Assembly (NCBI GenBank): GCA_964496905.1
Contig: CAZCAQ010000009.1
Span: 1-45,585 of the forward strand
DNA from: CAZCAQ01 sp964496905
Lineage (GTDB): Bacteria > Patescibacteriota > WWE3 > UBA101185 > UBA10185
Direction: 5' to 3'
Length of the DNA: 45,585 bases
Below the pieces are notes generated by a model. The model had not been told where the DNA came from and searched no databases. It saw nothing but the letters and a program-made list of their open reading frames with translations. How positions within the stretch are numbered: the stretch's first letter is position 1; every line of letters begins with the position of its first letter. Made by a program: the position numbers and the translations under genes. Below are positions 24,913 through 30,543 of this stretch, one piece after another.

Positions 24913-25362
24913 CTATTTGGCTTTTTCGGTGTTTGCCTCCTTTTTGGTTGAAGTTTTTGGTTTTTCTGTTTTAGGGGTAGTTTCTAGTTTTTTTGCTTTT
25001 TCTACTTTTGGAGCTGTTTCGGTTTTTTCTGAGGTTTCTACCGGTTCAGCTGTTCTTTTCGATTTTGCACCTTTGGAGATAGATTCAACCTTCAGTGTTA
25101 CTAATGGTTGTTTATGGCCAGTCGATTTGCGGTAACGAGCTTTTGATTTATATCTAGAGACTATGGTTTTTACCTTGGATTCGGATATTTGGGTTAAAGA
25201 AACTGTAACGCCTTCCAAAACGGGATTGCCAATTTCTAATGCGTCATCTTGAGAATATGCTAATACAACAGGGTTATAAGCATCCATTCTATTAATGGTG
25301 ACAGAATCGCCTTCGGCGACTTTGAGCTGTTTTCCGGCTATTTGTATTACTGCGTATTTCAT
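24913..25362 (-). CDS. rplU: 50S ribosomal protein L21 with Lys-rich C-terminal extension
   Basis: 149 residues from MKYAVIQIAGKQLKVAEGD, the universal L21 start; YKSKARYRKSTGHKQP marks the end of the core at about residue 100. An unusual tail of about 45 residues rich in Lys, Glu and Thr follows (repeats of the type E-T-x-P-K-x-E-K). A longer in-frame reading from TTG at 25413 has a Shine-Dalgarno (AAAGGAG, 25418-25424), so a 17-residue extension cannot be excluded. The promoter at 25434-25462 leaves a leader of about 65 nt, unlike the leaderless genes around it. Confidence 0.94.
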   Translation of the reverse strand: MKYAVIQIAGKQLKVAEGDSVTINRMDAYNPVVLAYSQDDALEIGNPVLEGVTVSLTQISESKVKTIVSRYKSKARYRKSTGHKQPLVTLKVESISKGAKSKRTAEPVETSEKTETAPKVEKAKKLETTPKTEKPKTSTKKEANTEKAK

Positions 25363-25427
25363 AGACAAGTGGCATTGTGAGTCATAACGTACTAAAGCAC
25401 GTACTGCCTCCAAGGCTCTCCTTTAAC
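25363..25427 (-). promoter_or_regulatory. rplU-rpmA leader with competing starts and possible autoregulation
   Basis: This leader holds AAAGGAG before an in-frame TTG (25411-25413) and a small GCCT-TGG-AGGC hairpin. It also has a direct repeat ACGTACT-n5-ACGTACT, and an 8-codon upstream ORF (25359-25385) whose TGA overlaps the L21 ATG as ATGA. Ribosomal protein leaders often bind their product; whether this one does is inference. Confidence 0.4.
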
Positions 25428-25433
25428 TCGAGC

Positions 25434-25462
25434 ATTGTAGCAAGTTTTAAGGGGTGGGGCAA
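25434..25462 (-). promoter_or_regulatory. rplU-rpmA promoter
   Basis: Minus-strand TTGCCC (25457-25462), 17-bp spacer, TACAAT (25434-25439). The predicted start is near 25427, about 65 nt before the L21 ATG. Confidence 0.65.
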
Positions 25463-25480
25463 GATATTGAAAATAGGTCT

Positions 25481-25542
25481 GTAACTAGGTCGGCAATTTC
25501 ATATTGTAAAATATGAGTATTGAACTTTGCCGACCTAGTTGC
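25481..25542. repeat. Long interrupted inverted repeat with a nested second stem
   Basis: AACTAGGTCGGCAA (25483-25496) and its exact complement TTGCCGACCTAGTT (25527-25540) form a 14-bp perfect stem, extendable to 16 with one wobble. Inside it CATATT-GTAA-AATATG (25500-25515) makes a second hairpin. It lies directly after the stop of the 139-residue gene on the minus strand and upstream of the rplU promoter. No T-run follows, so it is not a standard intrinsic terminator. Confidence 0.85.
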
Positions 25543-25962
25543 TTATTTAAATGCCTCAGCATTGGGAAAAGGTGTACCAAATCCACAACCAAGGGAGGAA
25601 TCGACTCCACCACTGGAGTAAACCCAAGCACAAGGGTCTACCCTGCACGTAACGCGTTTGTAATCATCTTGCCATCCATCAGGGTGGACAGTGTCAACTG
25701 CCACATTATTGCGACAACCGTAAAACTGTGGCGCTGGCGTACCTAAAAGAGCTTCTGGCAAGTTCCCACTTGCGCCGTCTGTGGGATTGGATTGTCCTGT
25801 AGGCACTCCTTGTAATGTCGGTATAGCAGTTGGGACACTGCTATTTGTTGAAATTGTGGCTTCATTCTCGCTGCCTCGTGAACGATAGTAGAAGAATATA
25901 GCCAATGCAACCAACAACAAAACGAGAAAAACCACGAGTCTTGAACTTTTTAACCTTTCCAC
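25543..25962 (-). CDS. Small membrane-anchored Cys-containing protein, orphan
   Basis: 139 residues from GTG. One N-terminal membrane helix (about 9-26) is followed by a Ser/Thr/Pro/Asn-rich linker (about 30-75). A compact C-terminal domain has four cysteines (FYGCRNN, VTCRVDPCAW, LGCGFGTPF), probably disulfide bonded outside the cell. I do not recognise a family. The message has a normal leader: TATAAT at 25994-25999 and AAGAGG (25969-25974) 6 nt before the GTG, unlike most genes here. Confidence 0.55.
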   Translation of the reverse strand: MERLKSSRLVVFLVLLLVALAIFFYYRSRGSENEATISTNSSVPTAIPTLQGVPTGQSNPTDGASGNLPEALLGTPAPQFYGCRNNVAVDTVHPDGWQDDYKRVTCRVDPCAWVYSSGGVDSSLGCGFGTPFPNAEAFK

Positions 25963-25993
25963 GATTTACCTCTTAAGTAATGGATTTGGGCGC

Positions 25994-25999
25994 ATTATA
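25994..25999 (-). promoter_or_regulatory. -10 box of the 139-residue gene
   Basis: Perfect TATAAT on the minus strand, about 31 nt before the GTG. The -35 region (TTCTCG, 17 bp away) is weak. The roughly 25-nt leader contains a Shine-Dalgarno. Confidence 0.5.
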
Positions 26000-26079
26000 T
26001 ACCAAAAAGTCAGGATCGAGAAGATACTATAAGATAGAATAGGAGGGATACTAGTAGGTAAAATACAGCATAGAAAAAC

Positions 26080-26123
26080 AGGGAGATTGTTGCACAAGAA
26101 GTTACTAGCTCAACAATCTCCCT
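26080..26123 (-). terminator. Terminator of the 106-residue gene
   Basis: A 13-bp perfect stem AGGGAGATTGTTG/CAACAATCTCCCT with an 18-nt loop, 5 nt after the stop at 26129. On the minus strand it is followed by TGTTTTTC. Confidence 0.8.
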
Positions 26124-26128
26124 AGAAA

Positions 26129-26449
26129 TCATGGATCACTAATGGTTTGAGTTTCGATCCAACACTCATTAGCAGTCACTCCAAATAATGGCCAGTCAAA
26201 CCCGCATCTGTTGCGCGAAACATAGGGCCCTAAGTCAAAGCAAGTACCAGCTCCTCGATTGGGGACATATGTTGTTACTCCGCCAAAAGGCACTTTTTGA
26301 CCTTCAAATATACAGCCTTGAGTTACTAAGGTAACACTTGGCTCATCAGATTTCATGAGGGTCAAACCAAATACGCAAACGATGCAAATAATTAATAGGG
26401 TACCAAAGAAACCCCACTTCCCTTCAACTTGAATAGGCTCTTCGCTCAT
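26129..26449 (-). CDS. Small membrane-anchored Cys-containing protein, orphan
   Basis: 106 residues. A short charged N-terminus, one membrane helix (about 13-31), then an extracellular domain of about 70 residues with four cysteines (QGCIFEG, GTCFDLG, NRCGFDW, NECWIET). The layout parallels the neighbouring 139-residue protein, including a C-G-F motif, but there is no clear homology. AGGAG (26460-26464) lies 10 nt before the ATG and TATAAT lies at 26484-26489, so the mRNA has a leader. A strong terminator follows. The function is unknown. Confidence 0.55.
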   Translation of the reverse strand: MSEEPIQVEGKWGFFGTLLIICIVCVFGLTLMKSDEPSVTLVTQGCIFEGQKVPFGGVTTYVPNRGAGTCFDLGPYVSRNRCGFDWPLFGVTANECWIETQTISDP

Positions 26450-26533
26450 GGTGTTCTTTCTCCTAGGTAATATGGTTTGCTGAATTATAAAGCTAAAATG
26501 AAAAAAGAAAAGGGTTAGTATTATAGGTCTTTA

Positions 26534-26818
26534 TTACTTTGTATAAGCAGAAAGCTCTACCACGTCATCCCCAGCAACCCTATTCCAACGCTCAAAACCG
26601 CATTTTTCGCATTTATGGACAAGAACCTCTTCCCCATTAGCGCGCAAAAACTTGCCTGTAGGCTTCATAAGGCCCTTGCAGGAGGATTTTCTATCCCCCG
26701 GCATTTCTCCATCCACGTGAACCGAATACAGACAATAAGGGCAATGATTACGATTTTTAGTACCTGGAGCTTGCAAAGTAACTTTTTTACCGCATTTGGC
26801 ACATATAAAATGATCCAT
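26534..26818 (-). CDS. RNHCP domain zinc-ribbon protein
   Basis: 94 residues matching the RNHCP family: FICAKCGKKV, GTKNRNHCPYCLYSVHVD, PGDRKSSCKGLMKP, VHKCEKCGFERWNRVAGDD. Three CxxC pairs and one extra Cys make zinc ribbons. The family is common in reduced genomes, but its biochemical role is not established; a nucleic-acid-binding role is a guess. TATATT (26825-26830) lies exactly 6 nt before the ATG, so it should be a leaderless single-gene unit. Confidence 0.85.
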   Translation of the reverse strand: MDHFICAKCGKKVTLQAPGTKNRNHCPYCLYSVHVDGEMPGDRKSSCKGLMKPTGKFLRANGEEVLVHKCEKCGFERWNRVAGDDVVELSAYTK

Positions 26819-26891
26819 AGGCTTAATATACTATTTGAACAGGTTTTGAGGAAGGATTTGTAAGATGAATATTGGCACTCATATTATAAGA

Positions 26892-26920
26892 TTGACAGAA
26901 ACCGCCCCGCATAGTATACT
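26892..26920 (+). promoter_or_regulatory. Near-consensus promoter of the 38-residue microprotein
   Basis: TTGACA (26892-26897), 17-bp spacer, TATACT (26915-26920). This is the best -35/-10 pair in the window, with a predicted start near 26927. Confidence 0.85.
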
Positions 26921-26935
26921 ATAGGTTATATCAAC

Positions 26936-26942
26936 AGGAGGT
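26936..26942 (+). promoter_or_regulatory. Full-consensus Shine-Dalgarno
   Basis: AGGAGGT, 6 nt before the ATG at 26949. It is the strongest ribosome binding site seen in this otherwise largely leaderless region, and it fixes the start of the microprotein. Confidence 0.88.
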
Positions 26943-26948
26943 GCCTAA

Positions 26949-27065
26949 ATGGCGCTTAATTTTGCTGTAGCTCTTTTTTTTGTAGGCCTCCCAGCCTGCA
27001 TTATTTTGTTTGCGTGCTTGGGTAACCCAGGCAACAAGACTCCAGTGGAGAAAATGCACGACTAA
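26949..27065 (+). CDS. 38-residue membrane microprotein
   Basis: A short ORF beginning MALNFAVALFFVGLPACIIL, with a hydrophobic stretch over residues 3-24 that includes two cysteines. It ends in a polar tail, GNPGNKTPVEKMHD. It has a near-perfect promoter, a full Shine-Dalgarno and a terminator-like hairpin 18 nt after the stop, so the unit is complete and probably highly expressed. It is oriented against its neighbours on both sides. No family is recognised. It may be a single-pass regulator of a membrane complex or a small toxin-like peptide; neither is proven. Confidence 0.7.
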   Translation: MALNFAVALFFVGLPACIILFACLGNPGNKTPVEKMHD

Positions 27066-27082
27066 TTTTCACCACTGTTATC

Positions 27083-27124
27083 GGGAAGTCTACTAGAACA
27101 CTCACGTGAACTTTTAGGCTTCCC
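27083..27124. terminator. Hairpin between the microprotein and the PilM/LytR_C gene
   Basis: GGGAAGTCT (27083-27091) pairs with AGGCTTCCC (27116-27124), 9 bp with one G-T. On the plus strand TTAACTTTTT follows, so it can terminate the microprotein transcript. It also lies just past the stop of the convergent gene. Confidence 0.6.
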
Positions 27125-27134
27125 TTAACTTTTT

Positions 27135-28490
27135 CTAATTCTTCCCTAAAATCAGCAAAACATCATATTCAACGGTTTCGTCTAGGCCATCTTCAACCAC
27201 CAATTCATAATTTGCCTTTAGGTCTTCACTCAAAAGCACCTTGTATGCGGACTTACTGTTTTTAAACCTCAAAAGAGTGTTTTCCCTATTGGCATCCTCG
27301 GAATTGCCTATTCCTGTAACAACATATCCTAACCCTTCTAGCTCACCTTGTGTCTTGGCGGCTATTCCTGGAATGCCTGCGCCATTTTCAACTCTAACTT
27401 TTAAATCTTCCTTTTTTAAGGTTTTAGGGTCAATTTCATCTTTTTCCGTTGTTTCAGTCGACTTTGTAGTTTCTTTAGCTTCGTCTTTTTCGCTCAAAAC
27501 TTGGCTTTCGGTTGTTTCGCTGGCTACTTCGCCACCTTTATTATCTAGCTTACTCATTCCAAAAAAGCCTAAACCCCCCAAAACTAATACCATAGCTGCT
27601 AAACTACCAACGACCAGTACTTTTTTGTTTGAATGTTCAACTGAAGGAACTGCGACCAAATTTAACAGGTTAGTATTGTTAAACAAAAAGCTGTTGTCAC
27701 GCTCAATAAGATAGTTAAACAAAATGTGAAGTTTATTGCTATCGTTTCCCGTAAGCGCATTAACGGGCACTGGAAGTTCACTAACAACAAAGTTTGGCCC
27801 AGGGTTTAAATACTCCGAGTCCATTAAAAACACTCGTTTAATAGGATTGACGCGTTTATAAATAGAAAGTTCCGCCACCAGCTTCTCAATGTCTTCAGAT
27901 GTAGTATTATGCGCATCGTACAGACCTGTGTAATAAATACCATTAAATTCCGACAAGGCAACTACTTCTTTATTGTTTGCTTTAGTAATAAAAATACATG
28001 GATCATTGTCAGCCAAAATTTTTGGAAACAAAAATAGCCATGGAATTACAGATTGTACAGGGATTTTTGTAATGTTTGAAAGCTCCATATAGTCTTCAAG
28101 AATTTGTTTTTTTACACCAGTGAACTGATAAACAAATGGAGCTATTTTTTGGTAAGAATAATAAATTTCATCAATCGAAACGTGCTCAAGTTTTTTTCGT
28201 GCTTCAGCCAAAATTGCGCCATCAATGTCGGTCATGTTTTTACTAACGGTCATAAAGAACGTGTAAACATTTTCAGGGCTTATTAAAAAGTTAAGAACTG
28301 GGTTTTTAGGCTTTGTATCAAGGTTTGATATACCTTCTATAAGTAATTGTGCAAACCGTTGCTCGTTTAAAATATGTGAGCTATCAACAATGGATTCATC
28401 CAAATTCATTTCTGTTGTATACAATCCTTTTTTGTCAGCGTAAGAAATTTTTAAGAGGTTTGAGTCAAAACTAACAATGATATTTTCCAT
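27135..28490 (-). CDS. PilM-like actin-fold / transmembrane / LytR_C fusion
   Basis: 451 residues from the ATG at 28490. A cytoplasmic part (about 1-285) starts MENIIVSFDSNLLKISYAD and looks like a degenerate PilM/actin-fold domain. One membrane helix follows (about 290-312, KKVLVVGSLAAMVLVLGG). Next are an acidic Ser/Thr/Glu linker (about 320-355) and a C-terminal LytR_C domain (about 358-451; VRVENGAGIPGIAAKTQGEL and a final DVLLILGK). LytR_C domains are extracytoplasmic. The longer start at 28550 lies upstream of the promoter TTCACA-17-TATTAT, whose -10 ends 7 nt before 28490. Following rodA, it may couple a cytoplasmic scaffold to the wall; this is inference. Confidence 0.65.
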   Translation of the reverse strand: MENIIVSFDSNLLKISYADKKGLYTTEMNLDESIVDSSHILNEQRFAQLLIEGISNLDTKPKNPVLNFLISPENVYTFFMTVSKNMTDIDGAILAEARKKLEHVSIDEIYYSYQKIAPFVYQFTGVKKQILEDYMELSNITKIPVQSVIPWLFLFPKILADNDPCIFITKANNKEVVALSEFNGIYYTGLYDAHNTTSEDIEKLVAELSIYKRVNPIKRVFLMDSEYLNPGPNFVVSELPVPVNALTGNDSNKLHILFNYLIERDNSFLFNNTNLLNLVAVPSVEHSNKKVLVVGSLAAMVLVLGGLGFFGMSKLDNKGGEVASETTESQVLSEKDEAKETTKSTETTEKDEIDPKTLKKEDLKVRVENGAGIPGIAAKTQGELEGLGYVVTGIGNSEDANRENTLLRFKNSKSAYKVLLSEDLKANYELVVEDGLDETVEYDVLLILGKN

Positions 28491-28497
28491 GTATTGA

Positions 28498-28526
28498 ATA
28501 ATAGCATTAAGTGATTTTTCTGTGAA
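28498..28526 (-). promoter_or_regulatory. Promoter of the PilM/LytR_C gene inside the 3' end of rodA
   Basis: Minus-strand TTCACA (28521-28526), 17-bp spacer, TATTAT (28498-28503), 7 nt before the ATG at 28490. It supports the shorter start. Confidence 0.65.
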
Positions 28527-29574
28527 CCCAAATTGATTGCAAAATTCCAATCATGCACATGGAAATGACTAACGAAGTACCCCCGTACGACACAAAGGGT
28601 AAAGGAATTCCAGTGACAGGCATTACTCCTAAATTCATTCCTACATTTATAAAGAATTGGGCAAAAAAAATTGTAAAAATACCTCCAGCAAGTAAAAACC
28701 CAAAAGTGTCAGATGATTTTGACATTAAATACAGTATTGAAGCTAAAAAAGCAAAAAAAAGTGCAAATAAAAATAGAACGCCAACAAAACCCCATTCCTC
28801 GGCATAAGAGGCAAAAATAAAATCTGTCCAATATGCTGGAAGATATTGTAAGTGTGACTGCATCCCACGGCCAATGCCTTCTCCAAAAAGCTGCCCTGCT
28901 CCCACTGCTATTTTTGATTGAATAACATTATAACCAGCACCTTGAGTGTCAAGCAGTGGGTTAAGGAAAATGAGGATACGCTTTTGTTGGTAATCGTGTA
29001 ACAGATTCCACAATGGATTAGAAAATATCCCAACAGTTGCAATTGCCAAAAATACGTAAAGTTTATTAAGACCTGCCAAAAGCAAAACTCCTGAAGCAGC
29101 CGCAAAAACTATAATTGTTGTTCCCAAGTCTGGTTGGAGGAGTATAAAGACCAAATAAAGCAAAATAGCCAAAAAGAGCAAAAATGTGAACTTTGTAGTT
29201 TTTATGTATTTTGGATCTTTCGAGATAATTCCAGCCAAAAAGATCACTAGTGTAAGTTTTGCGAGTTCTGATGTTTGAAATGTAAAACCTCCCACTTGAA
29301 GCCATCTTTCTGAACCAGCAACTATTTTGCCAAATGCAAAAGTAAGAAGTAAAAAGCCTAAACCTACAAAATACAGAGGTTTTGAGAAATTCCTCAAAAC
29401 CCTATAGTCTAAGGTGGTAAGTATTACATACCCAAATATACCTATAATAAAGGCTTTAAGTTGGGAATTGAGTGTTAAAGGCGCCACTGAGGACAATGTT
29501 ATAAGACCAAGTAAAAAAAGTAATGCAAAAGGCAAAATAAGAGGAAAGTAAAAGTTTAGAAACGTGGATTTCAT
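28507..29574 (-). CDS. rodA: RodA/FtsW family SEDS glycosyltransferase, RodA type
   Basis: 355 residues with about ten membrane helices. SEDS motifs seen are GSERWLQVGGFTFQTSELAKL, LQPDLGTT, GEGIGRGMQSHLQYLPAYWTDFIFA and GIPLPFVSYGGTSL. The conserved Asp of W-T-D-F is present. SEDS proteins polymerise lipid II into glycan strands. It is not in the division cluster, which has its own ftsW, so it is the elongation enzyme. Its start codon abuts a hairpin with a U-run (29581-29602), and no -10 box is seen between them. Confidence 0.92.
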   Translation of the reverse strand: MKSTFLNFYFPLILPFALLFLLGLITLSSVAPLTLNSQLKAFIIGIFGYVILTTLDYRVLRNFSKPLYFVGLGFLLLTFAFGKIVAGSERWLQVGGFTFQTSELAKLTLVIFLAGIISKDPKYIKTTKFTFLLFLAILLYLVFILLQPDLGTTIIVFAAASGVLLLAGLNKLYVFLAIATVGIFSNPLWNLLHDYQQKRILIFLNPLLDTQGAGYNVIQSKIAVGAGQLFGEGIGRGMQSHLQYLPAYWTDFIFASYAEEWGFVGVLFLFALFFAFLASILYLMSKSSDTFGFLLAGGIFTIFFAQFFINVGMNLGVMPVTGIPLPFVSYGGTSLVISMCMIGILQSIWVHRKIT

Positions 29575-29580
29575 GCGTAA

Positions 29581-29602
29581 AAAGCCAGTTTTAAATGGCT
29601 TT
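29581..29602 (-). terminator. Hairpin with T-run abutting the rodA start
   Basis: AAAGCCA/TGGCTTT (7 bp, loop of 8) followed on the minus strand by TTTTT that runs to within a few nt of the rodA ATG. It can terminate the microprotein transcript or act as an attenuator of rodA. Confidence 0.6.
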
Positions 29603-29617
29603 ATGAATTAATTTCGA

Positions 29618-29719
29618 TTACCTGCTGTCAAAAATACTTACAATCGAAACTATACTAGCAACTACTGCTTCAATTACGGCTAGTGTTGGAGCTACTATTG
29701 CTGCAAGAATGGCACCCAT
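29618..29719 (-). CDS. 33-residue hydrophobic peptide upstream of rodA
   Basis: A short ORF starting MGAILAAIVAPTLAVIEAVV and ending SIVSIVSIFDSR. It is almost wholly hydrophobic or small residues with one internal Glu and a charged end, suiting one membrane helix. TTGACT-16-TACAAA ends exactly 6 nt before the ATG, the same leaderless geometry as larger genes here. A hairpin with a T-run follows the stop by 15 nt. No family is recognised; it could be a regulator of RodA or a membrane-active peptide. Confidence 0.5.
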   Translation of the reverse strand: MGAILAAIVAPTLAVIEAVVASIVSIVSIFDSR

Positions 29720-29725
29720 GTTTAA

Positions 29726-29753
29726 TTTGTACCATACACAGTTCAAAAGTCAA
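29726..29753 (-). promoter_or_regulatory. Leaderless promoter of the 33-residue peptide
   Basis: Minus-strand TTGACT (29748-29753), 16-bp spacer, TACAAA (29726-29731), then exactly 6 nt to the ATG. Confidence 0.55.
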
Positions 29754-29787
29754 TAACATGACCTGTAGTCTTTTAGGGTTGGAGCAA

Positions 29788-30333
29788 CTATTTAGTTGTC
29801 CTCCAAGGAATATCCTCTACGCCTGCATCATAATTTTCTTTGCGGGCAAGAACATATAGATAATCTGAGAGCCTGTTGATGTAGGTCAAAAGGTCGGCCT
29901 CCTTTTCGAGGTAATTTGTATCGTTTAAAAAATCTACCAAAAGCCTTTCAAGTCGCCTGCATACAGTTCGTGCGTAGTGCAACTGTGCAGAACCTATTGT
30001 ACCACCGGGAAGTATGAAGTACTTTAATGGAGGGACTTTGCTTGTAGCTTGATCTATGCTTTTTTCAATTGCAGCCGTCTTCTTTTTAAAATTATTTTTA
30101 TCTTTTTGGCGTAAATCGCCTGCAAAATAAGCGCCAAGCACAAAAAGATCATTTTGCACTACTTTTAAAGCTTTTTGCGTATATGCTGAACCACTTGCAG
30201 ATGAGACTCCAATATAGGAATTTAGCTCATCAATTGTGCCAATTAAGTCGACTATTTTTCCACTCTTAAGACTGGGTTTTCCTCCAAATAATGAAGTTGT
30301 GCCTTTGTCACCAGTTTTAGTATAAATTTTCAT
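29788..30333 (-). CDS. Cob(I)alamin adenosyltransferase, PduO type
   Basis: 181 residues. The N-terminus MKIYTKTGDKGTTSLFGG binds ATP. GTIDELNSYIG and the C-terminal ARTVCRRLERLLVDF (R-x-x-C-R-R-x-E-R) are diagnostic of PduO-type ATR. It makes adenosylcobalamin from cob(I)alamin and ATP, the cofactor needed by the class II ribonucleotide reductase encoded 198 bp upstream. No cobalamin synthesis gene is in the window, so salvage is likely. It has a real leader: AGGAG (30340-30344) 6 nt before the ATG, preceded by a two-tier hairpin. Confidence 0.94.
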   Translation of the reverse strand: MKIYTKTGDKGTTSLFGGKPSLKSGKIVDLIGTIDELNSYIGVSSASGSAYTQKALKVVQNDLFVLGAYFAGDLRQKDKNNFKKKTAAIEKSIDQATSKVPPLKYFILPGGTIGSAQLHYARTVCRRLERLLVDFLNDTNYLEKEADLLTYINRLSDYLYVLARKENYDAGVEDIPWRTTK

Positions 30334-30339
30334 TTACTA

Positions 30340-30399
30340 CTCCTCTCCCCAATTTAGCTAAAAAGGGCTGCCCTTGGTGGACAGCCCTCAGGCTAAATT
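30340..30399 (-). promoter_or_regulatory. Structured leader of the adenosyltransferase gene
   Basis: The outer stem AATTTAGC/GCTAAATT (30351-30358 with 30392-30399) encloses the inner stem AGGGCTG/CAGCCCT (30364-30370 with 30382-30388) and an 11-nt loop. The Shine-Dalgarno AGGAG (30340-30344) follows 6 nt after the outer stem. TATAAT at 30429-30434 may be its -10 box. I do not see the conserved B12-box of cobalamin riboswitches. Confidence 0.5.
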
Positions 30400-30452
30400 T
30401 CTACGTGTATAGTTTGTACTGTAGGTGCATTATACACTTTTGTTGATTTAAG

Positions 30453-30543
30453 TGCGTCAGCATACGCTGTAACGCGTCGTGTTAAGCTTCGTCGGAACTA
30501 CAGTTAGGACGCTTCGCTACCAATTGCGTCTCTAGCATACGCT
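30453..30543. repeat. Direct repeat of the nrdJ 3' end
   Basis: TGCGTC-AGCATACGCT (30453-30468) and TGCGTC-tct-AGCATACGCT (30525-30543) are two copies about 72 bp apart. The second spans the nrdJ stop, and on the minus strand the first again reads Y-S-V-C-stop. It looks like a duplicated gene tail within the 198-bp nrdJ to adenosyltransferase spacer. Confidence 0.65.

Noticed and set aside
25513..25746. Plus-strand ORF opposite the 139-residue gene
   Set aside because: Antisense shadow of the Cys-containing gene; begins inside the inverted repeat and shows no Shine-Dalgarno or domain.
30340..30434. Cobalamin riboswitch before the adenosyltransferase
   Set aside because: The leader is structured, but the conserved B12-box and core of known cobalamin riboswitches are not seen.
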